Shown in pieces: positions 5,989 to 9,545 of a stretch of DNA of 9,545 nt. The notes below the pieces were generated by a model. That model made no database searches, was not told where the DNA came from, and worked only from the letters and a program-made list of their open reading frames with translations. Position 1 is the stretch's first letter. Each line of letters opens with the position of its first letter. Both the position numbers and the translations under genes were made by a program. This stretch comes from Pseudomonadota bacterium. Its GTDB lineage: Bacteria; Pseudomonadota; Alphaproteobacteria; Rhizobiales; Hyphomicrobiaceae. Where the stretch lies: the NCBI GenBank assembly GCA_003242645.1, contig QGVC01000113.1, positions 1-9,545 on the forward strand. The letters are read 5' to 3'.

Positions 5989-7218
5989 ATGGCCTCTGCC
6001 CCTACTCGGGACCGCATCCACTTTTTGTTCCTCAATGTGGGTCACTTCCTCGACCACCTGTTGACGCTAGTGTTTGCTACGGTTGCCGCTCTGGCGCTGA
6101 CGCGCGAGTGGGGCCTGAGCTATTCGGCCTTGATTCCTTATGCCACGCCAGGGTTCATCGCCTTCGGCGTATTTGCCTTGCCGGCTGGTTGGCTGGCCGA
6201 CAAATGGAGCCGGGAAGGCATGATGGCCGTGTTCTTCGTCGGGATCGGCCTGGCCTCCATCGCAACCGGAATGGCGCGAACGCCTTTTGAGGTGGGACTC
6301 GGGCTGTTCGTCATCGGCGTATTCGCTGCCATTTATCATCCAGTCGGTCTTGCCCTGCTGGTGGAGCGGGCATCCAAGACTGGAACGGGCATGGCCATCG
6401 GCATCAACGGCGTCTGGGGCAATCTCGGCGTCGCAAGTGCTGCGTTGATCACCGGGTTCTTCATCGACCACGGCGGCTGGCGTTTCGCCTTTTTCGTCCC
6501 CGGGATTGTCTCAGTGCTGATCGGCCTGGGCTACATCTGGCTCTTTCGTGCGGACATGCGACCTGCTGGTGGCACCGCGCGCGGCAAATCAAATGCAGCC
6601 TCAGCGCCTCTGCCGCCGGATCTCAAGTCCCTGCTCATCAAGCTGTCCGCGATTATCTTTTTCACCACGGCGGTGTCCGGCATCGTGTTTCAGTCAACGA
6701 CCTTCGCTTTGCCGAAGGTTTTCGATGAGAGGCTCACGGGCATAGCAGGGTCGGCGACGTTGATCGGCTGGCTCGCATTTCTCGTCTTTGCCGTCGCATC
6801 GATTGCGCAGGTCATCGTCGGCCGTTTGCTCGACAAGCTGGGGCCACGCACAGTGTTCCTCGGTGCCGCACTCATCCAGATGGTCTTCTTCTCCTTGATG
6901 CCGGGCCTTGTGGATTGGGCTGCACTGATCGTGGCCGTCGCGTTCATGCTGGGTGCGTTCGGACAAATTCCCATCAACGACTACATGATTGGCAAGTTGG
7001 CGCGCTCCGATTTGCGCGCATCGATCTACGGCGTGCGTTACATCGTGAGCTTCGCGGTTCTGGCCGCTGCGCTGCCGCTGATCGCGTGGATTCATCAGGG
7101 CTGGGGCTTCGACCGTCTGTTCCAGGTCTTGGCAGTCGCGGCAGGAGCTATCTTTGCCGCGGTTTGGCTTTTGCCACGGCGCCTGCCGGACCCTGAGCCT
7201 GTGCCAGCGTCGGCCTGA
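5989..7218 (+). CDS. Major facilitator superfamily (MFS) transporter
   Basis: This is an inner-membrane secondary carrier of 409 residues, a normal MFS length. Many long hydrophobic segments are visible, in two halves joined by a polar Pro/Ala/Lys linker at about 188-212. The motif A loop reads GWLADKWSRE (67-76), between the second and third segments. IYHPVG (115-120) recalls the YHPxG stretch of fosmidomycin-resistance (Fsr)-like carriers, followed by GMAIGINGVWGNLGVASAALITGFF. The substrate cannot be assigned. Possibilities are drug or metabolite efflux, or uptake of an organic acid or peptide-derived compound. It lies 43 nt after the DUF1028 gene, so the two may share a substrate. Its last 71 nt overlap, tail-to-tail, the 3' end of the minus-strand hydrolase. 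Confidence 0.93.
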   Translation: MASAPTRDRIHFLFLNVGHFLDHLLTLVFATVAALALTREWGLSYSALIPYATPGFIAFGVFALPAGWLADKWSREGMMAVFFVGIGLASIATGMARTPFEVGLGLFVIGVFAAIYHPVGLALLVERASKTGTGMAIGINGVWGNLGVASAALITGFFIDHGGWRFAFFVPGIVSVLIGLGYIWLFRADMRPAGGTARGKSNAASAPLPPDLKSLLIKLSAIIFFTTAVSGIVFQSTTFALPKVFDERLTGIAGSATLIGWLAFLVFAVASIAQVIVGRLLDKLGPRTVFLGAALIQMVFFSLMPGLVDWAALIVAVAFMLGAFGQIPINDYMIGKLARSDLRASIYGVRYIVSFAVLAAALPLIAWIHQGWGFDRLFQVLAVAAGAIFAAVWLLPRRLPDPEPVPASA

Positions 7219-7873
7219 GCCCGCCGACGAGGGACTTCACGAAGTCGGCCACCGCATCCGCTGCCGCCTCGAGGTTGCCGCGCCGGGTGAACCCTTTTCC
7301 GCCCCGCGGCCCGAGATCGTGATCACCGTCGCCGGCCCAGTGGAACCGGATGGTCGGCGATAGGGAAAGCCGCTCGACCTCAGCGCGGCTTCCGAACGGA
7401 TCGCGCTCACCCTGCACAATGAGAGTTGGCGTTCTCAAGTGGGTGAGATGCTCCGTTCTAAGCTGCTCGGGCTTGCGCGGCGGATGGAAGGGATAGCCGA
7501 GACACACCAAGCCCGCGATGCGCCCTTCAGCCAGCAACTCGTCCGCCAACAGGCTGGCCACGCGTCCGCCCATGGACTTCCCGCCAATGACGAGGACCTG
7601 ACCGTTTTTCATCTTGGCACTGATCTGCTCGACCGCTGCGCGATACTCTGGAACGAGGGTTTCCGCCTTCGGCGGCGGCTTTCGCTTGCCACCGGCGCGC
7701 CGAGCTGCCATGTAGCCGAACTCGAAGCGGGTGACGGCAACGCCGCGGGCGGCGAGCAGATCTGCTATCGTCTCCAGGAATGGGGTTGTCATTGGTCCGC
7801 CTGCCCCATGGGCCAGAAGGAGACGCGCCGGAGAATCCGCAGGTCCTGTGTCAAGAAATTCAGTCATTCGCAT
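7148..7873 (-). CDS. KANL3/TEX30-like alpha/beta hydrolase (COG3571-type)
   Basis: This is a cytosolic hydrolase of up to 241 residues. Motifs in order are LLLAHGAGGPMTTPFLE (18-34, oxyanion loop), FEFGYMAARRAGGKRKPP (50-67, typical of the bacterial branch), GGKSMGG (97-103, nucleophile Ser100), LVCLGYPFHPPRKPEQLRTEHL (122-143), VQGERDPFG (153-161, acid D158) and GDGDHDL (181-187, His185). These match the TEX30/KANL3 group of alpha/beta hydrolases, whose bacterial substrates are unknown. Two ATGs six bases apart (7873 and 7867) could start it, and neither has a clear SD. The domain ends near residue 215, and the remaining ~25 residues (Ala/Gln/Lys/Arg-rich) are encoded opposite the MFS 3' end. 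The gene is divergent from mepA. Confidence 0.93.
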   Translation of the reverse strand: MRMTEFLDTGPADSPARLLLAHGAGGPMTTPFLETIADLLAARGVAVTRFEFGYMAARRAGGKRKPPPKAETLVPEYRAAVEQISAKMKNGQVLVIGGKSMGGRVASLLADELLAEGRIAGLVCLGYPFHPPRKPEQLRTEHLTHLRTPTLIVQGERDPFGSRAEVERLSLSPTIRFHWAGDGDHDLGPRGGKGFTRRGNLEAAADAVADFVKSLVGGLRPTLAQAQGPAGAVAKAKPRQR

Positions 7874-7911
7874 TGCTTGGGTGGGGGTGCAAAGCTATCC
7901 TTCTTGCACAT

Positions 7912-7931
7912 AGGTGAACACATCTTCACCT
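7912..7931. promoter_or_regulatory. Operator-like dyad in the divergent hydrolase-mepA gap
   Basis: AGGTGAA (7912-7918) and TTCACCT (7925-7931) are perfect 7-bp inverted arms with a 6-nt spacer, a 20-bp site of the size bound by dimeric repressors. It sits about midway in the 115-bp region between the two divergent starts and could control one or both genes. No matching regulator gene is in the window, and no strong -35/-10 pair was seen around it. Confidence 0.45.
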
Positions 7932-7988
7932 CATTCAAACTTCAACGCGTCGGAAGCAGGAAACATCTGCTCCAATTCGGGATCTTAA

Positions 7989-8951
7989 ATGCGCGCCGTC
8001 GCCGTACTCTTGGGCCTCATCTTGGCGATGACTGTTGCGCCACCATCGGGTGCGCAGAATGCGTCGACTCCTGCCAAGGAGCTGTTCGGTAAAGCCAGCA
8101 CGCCGGCCGCCCTTCAGCCCGAGGCAATCGGCTTCTATGCCCGCGGTTGCCTTGCCGGCGCTCAGGCGCTGCCGATCGACGGTCCTGCGTGGCAGGCGAT
8201 GCGCCTCTCCCGTAATCGCAACTGGGGGCATCCAAGACTTGTCGCGCTGATCGAGCGTCTGGCCACGGAAGCACAACGGTACGATGGCTGGCCAGGGCTG
8301 CTGGTCGGCGACATGTCACAGCCGCGCGGCGGCCCCATGCTGACAGGCCACGCGAGCCATCAGGTGGGGCTCGATGCAGACATCTGGTTTCTGCCCATGC
8401 CCGACCGGCGATTGACCGAAAAGGAGCGAGAGGAGCTGTCGGCCATCTCCATGCTGGGTCCGGACAAGCTGTCCGTCGATCCGAAGATCTGGACGGATGC
8501 CCACGTCCGTTTGGTAAAGCGGGCGGCGTCCTACCCTGAGGTGGACCGTATTTTCGTGCATCCAGCGATAAAAAAGGCGCTCTGTGAGGGCGCCAGCAAG
8601 GTTGGCTCGGACCGGAGCTGGTTGCGTAAAGTCCGCCCCTATTGGGGACATCACTATCATTTTCACATCCGATTGCGATGCCCATCTGATAGCGCATCGT
8701 GCCAGAACCAACCTGCGCCCCCTCCGGGTGATGGCTGCGGGAAAGAGCTGAATGACTGGCTGGCTCTGATCGCGGCACCGCCGAAACCGGCCGAGCCGTC
8801 CAAGCCGAAACCGCCCCTGACATTAGCTGAGCTTCCGAAGCAGTGCCGTACGGTGCTGGAGGCAAGCCCTCCAAGCGAAATCTCGGCCGAAGCGCCGTTG
8901 AAAGTGCCAGTCCCGGTCCGGGCCGTGAGAGGGCAGTCGGCACAGCAGTAG
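7989..8951 (+). CDS. mepA: Penicillin-insensitive murein endopeptidase MepA (peptidase M74, LAS superfamily)
   Basis: This is a periplasmic zinc endopeptidase that cuts D-Ala-meso-DAP cross-links in peptidoglycan. It has 320 residues, against about 274 in E. coli. A signal peptide is visible (MRAVAVLLGLILAMTVA, likely cut near residues 22-23, SGA-Q). Zinc and catalytic residues fit the family: GHASHQVGLDADIW (120-133), with H124 and D131 in the E. coli H113/D120 positions, and WGHHYHFHIRL (219-229), with H224 and H226 matching H209 and H211. Six Cys (54, 199, 231, 238, 250, 286) could form the three disulfides known from MepA. Beyond the usual end, an extra Pro/Lys-rich stretch (264-276) and an Ala/Pro/Val tail extend the protein. 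Only a weak SD (GGGA, 7979-7982) precedes ATG 7989. It appears to be a single-gene unit. Confidence 0.95.
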   Translation: MRAVAVLLGLILAMTVAPPSGAQNASTPAKELFGKASTPAALQPEAIGFYARGCLAGAQALPIDGPAWQAMRLSRNRNWGHPRLVALIERLATEAQRYDGWPGLLVGDMSQPRGGPMLTGHASHQVGLDADIWFLPMPDRRLTEKEREELSAISMLGPDKLSVDPKIWTDAHVRLVKRAASYPEVDRIFVHPAIKKALCEGASKVGSDRSWLRKVRPYWGHHYHFHIRLRCPSDSASCQNQPAPPPGDGCGKELNDWLALIAAPPKPAEPSKPKPPLTLAELPKQCRTVLEASPPSEISAEAPLKVPVPVRAVRGQSAQQ

Positions 8952-8972
8952 GACGCGAACGGAAACAAACTT

Positions 8973-9016
8973 GCGTGCGCACAGAAGTGTGCCCTTCGAG
9001 AATGCGCACGCGTGCG
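8973..9016. repeat. Cluster of GC palindromes downstream of mepA
   Basis: GCGTGCGCA (8973-8981) pairs with TGCGCACGC (9003-9011) as a 9-bp inverted repeat with a 21-nt loop. The second arm overlaps a perfect 12-bp palindrome, CGCACGCGTGCG (9005-9016). A smaller internal hairpin (GCGCAC / GTGTGC around AGAA) is also possible. No T-run follows, so it is not a standard intrinsic terminator. It lies just upstream of a TATAGT box and may be an operator. Confidence 0.5.
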
Positions 9017-9024
9017 GGGAAGGA

Positions 9025-9030
9025 TATAGT
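9025..9030 (+). promoter_or_regulatory. Possible -10 element for the last gene
   Basis: TATAGT matches the TATAAT consensus at five of six bases and lies 82 bp before ATG 9112. No good -35 is found at 16-18 bp upstream, where the palindrome cluster sits, so any promoter here would need an activator or be controlled by a protein bound to the palindromes. Confidence 0.3.
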
Positions 9031-9101
9031 AATCTCCAGGCGGCAGCGGCTCAGCACGCAAGCCGATTATGCCAGGCTTTGCTTGTGTCCGGCGTCTAAT
9101 G

Positions 9102-9106
9102 GGAGG
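9102..9106 (+). promoter_or_regulatory. Strong ribosome binding site of the last gene
   Basis: GGAGG within the purine run GGGAGGGGG (9101-9109) lies five bases before ATG 9112. This supports a real start in a frame that has no stop before the window ends. Confidence 0.75.
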
Positions 9107-9111
9107 GGGTC

Positions 9112-9545
9112 ATGGTCGACGATCGGAAAGAGGGTGGAGAAGTATCGGCTCCCTCTCCAAGCTCCAGAAGCGAAGCCGCCACCACTGCCGATATACAACC
9201 GAACGATGCTGCCCCACAGGAGCCGGTTACCGCGCCCGCGGCTGCCTCCACCAGCGTGGTAGCTCCCGAATCTAAGCCAACTGAGACAGCTGCAGCTGTC
9301 CCTCCTGCAACTGATAAGGATAAGGCCGAAGGCTCCGGCGAGACACCGAAGAGCAGCATACAGCCGCAGACCGCTCCCACAGGTGGGGTCGGCCGCCGCG
9401 TCTACCAAGCCAGCGCCGTGCGCAAGACGCTGATGTCGTTTGTCTTCCTCATTCTGCTGCCGTTTTTTGCGAGCCTGCCAGCGATGATGGTGCAGCGGAT
9501 CATGCATCAGCTCTGGCCGGATATGCTGGGCTTCACCATTTTCGC
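9112..9545 (+). CDS. Unrecognised membrane protein with Pro/Ala/Thr-rich N-terminus, 5' part only
   Basis: At least 144 codons are open to the right edge. Residues 1 to about 90 are low-complexity and hydrophilic, rich in Ala, Pro, Thr, Ser and Glu (for example VTAPAAASTSVVAPESKP), and look disordered. A basic patch, GGVGRRVYQASAVRK (about 91-105), precedes a hydrophobic segment, TLMSFVFLILLPFFASLPAMMV (about 106-127), then QRIMHQLWPDMLGFTIF at the edge. The layout suggests a cytoplasmic disordered head and a membrane anchor that starts a transmembrane domain further right. I do not recognise the family. Such heads occur on polysaccharide-export, glycosyltransferase and cell-envelope proteins, but nothing visible supports one of these over the others. 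The gene follows mepA by 160 bp. Confidence 0.7.
   Translation, partial: MVDDRKEGGEVSAPSPSSRSEAATTADIQPNDAAPQEPVTAPAAASTSVVAPESKPTETAAAVPPATDKDKAEGSGETPKSSIQPQTAPTGGVGRRVYQASAVRKTLMSFVFLILLPFFASLPAMMVQRIMHQLWPDMLGFTIF

Noticed and set aside
7439..8092. Plus-strand open frame of 217 codons opposite the KANL3-like hydrolase
   Set aside because: It runs across the divergent promoter region into mepA, has no domain, and the minus strand shows complete hydrolase motifs.
8017..9057. Minus-strand open frame of 346 codons opposite mepA
   Set aside because: It is longer than mepA itself, but it is Arg/Ser/Pro/Ala-rich with no domain, and mepA carries the full M74 motif set and a signal peptide.
9067..9507. 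Minus-strand open frame of 146 codons at the right end
   Set aside because: It is antisense to the strongly SD-supported frame at 9112 and is Gly/Ser/Arg-rich low-complexity sequence.
1..9545. CRISPR array, tRNA/rRNA genes, insertion sequence or att site
   Set aside because: No regularly spaced identical repeats of useful length, no cloverleaf or rRNA signatures, and no transposase or integrase motifs were seen on either strand.

Overview
The window looks like a chromosomal, accessory-type stretch from a GC-rich alphaproteobacterium. My best guess is the Bradyrhizobium / Rhodopseudomonas / Afipia group of Hyphomicrobiales. That rests on strong G/C third positions, a tripartite tricarboxylate transporter (TTT) gene beside small catabolic enzymes, a DUF1028-MFS pair and an Alphaproteobacteria-like MepA. 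No rRNA, tRNA, CRISPR array, transposase or integrase was recognised. The taxonomy is inference, not a database result.

Layout. (1) 1-2528, plus strand: the C-terminal half of a TctA-family permease entering from the left edge, then a fumarylacetoacetate-hydrolase-fold (FAH) enzyme 18 nt downstream, then an alpha/beta hydrolase 28 nt after that. The close spacing and good Shine-Dalgarno (SD) sequences suggest one transcription unit for uptake and breakdown of a carboxylated compound. The permease frame carries an in-frame TAG at 11-13, where the family usually seems to have a tyrosine, so this allele may be broken. (2) 2549-3862, plus strand: a TSUP (TauE/SafE) anion transporter and a textbook glutaredoxin-dependent ArsC arsenate reductase, with short non-coding gaps. 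(3) 3863-5231: two structured intergenic segments around an orphan multi-pass membrane protein that has a striking GEExSWGQ...QNETNLHN motif. (4) 5232-7218, plus strand: a DUF1028 protein (Ntn-hydrolase-like family) and an MFS transporter 43 nt downstream, probably co-transcribed. (5) 7148-7873, minus strand: a KANL3/TEX30-like alpha/beta hydrolase whose 3' end overlaps the MFS 3' end tail-to-tail by 71 nt. (6) 7989-8951, plus strand: a secreted MepA (M74) murein endopeptidase, divergent from the hydrolase across a 115-bp gap that holds a clean 7-bp dyad. (7) 8952-9545: a dense palindrome cluster, then the start of an unrecognised membrane protein with a long Pro/Ala/Thr-rich N-terminus, cut by the right edge.

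How the genes may work together: genes 1-3 are a plausible import-plus-hydrolysis cassette, possibly extended by the TSUP carrier. ArsC gives arsenate reduction, but no arsR or arsenite exporter is in view. DUF1028-MFS may be a transport-plus-hydrolase pair. MepA is peptidoglycan maintenance and seems unrelated to the rest. I did not find a convincing new multi-gene system. The best leads are the interrupted tctA, the conserved-motif orphan membrane protein, and several well-formed dyads next to gene starts.
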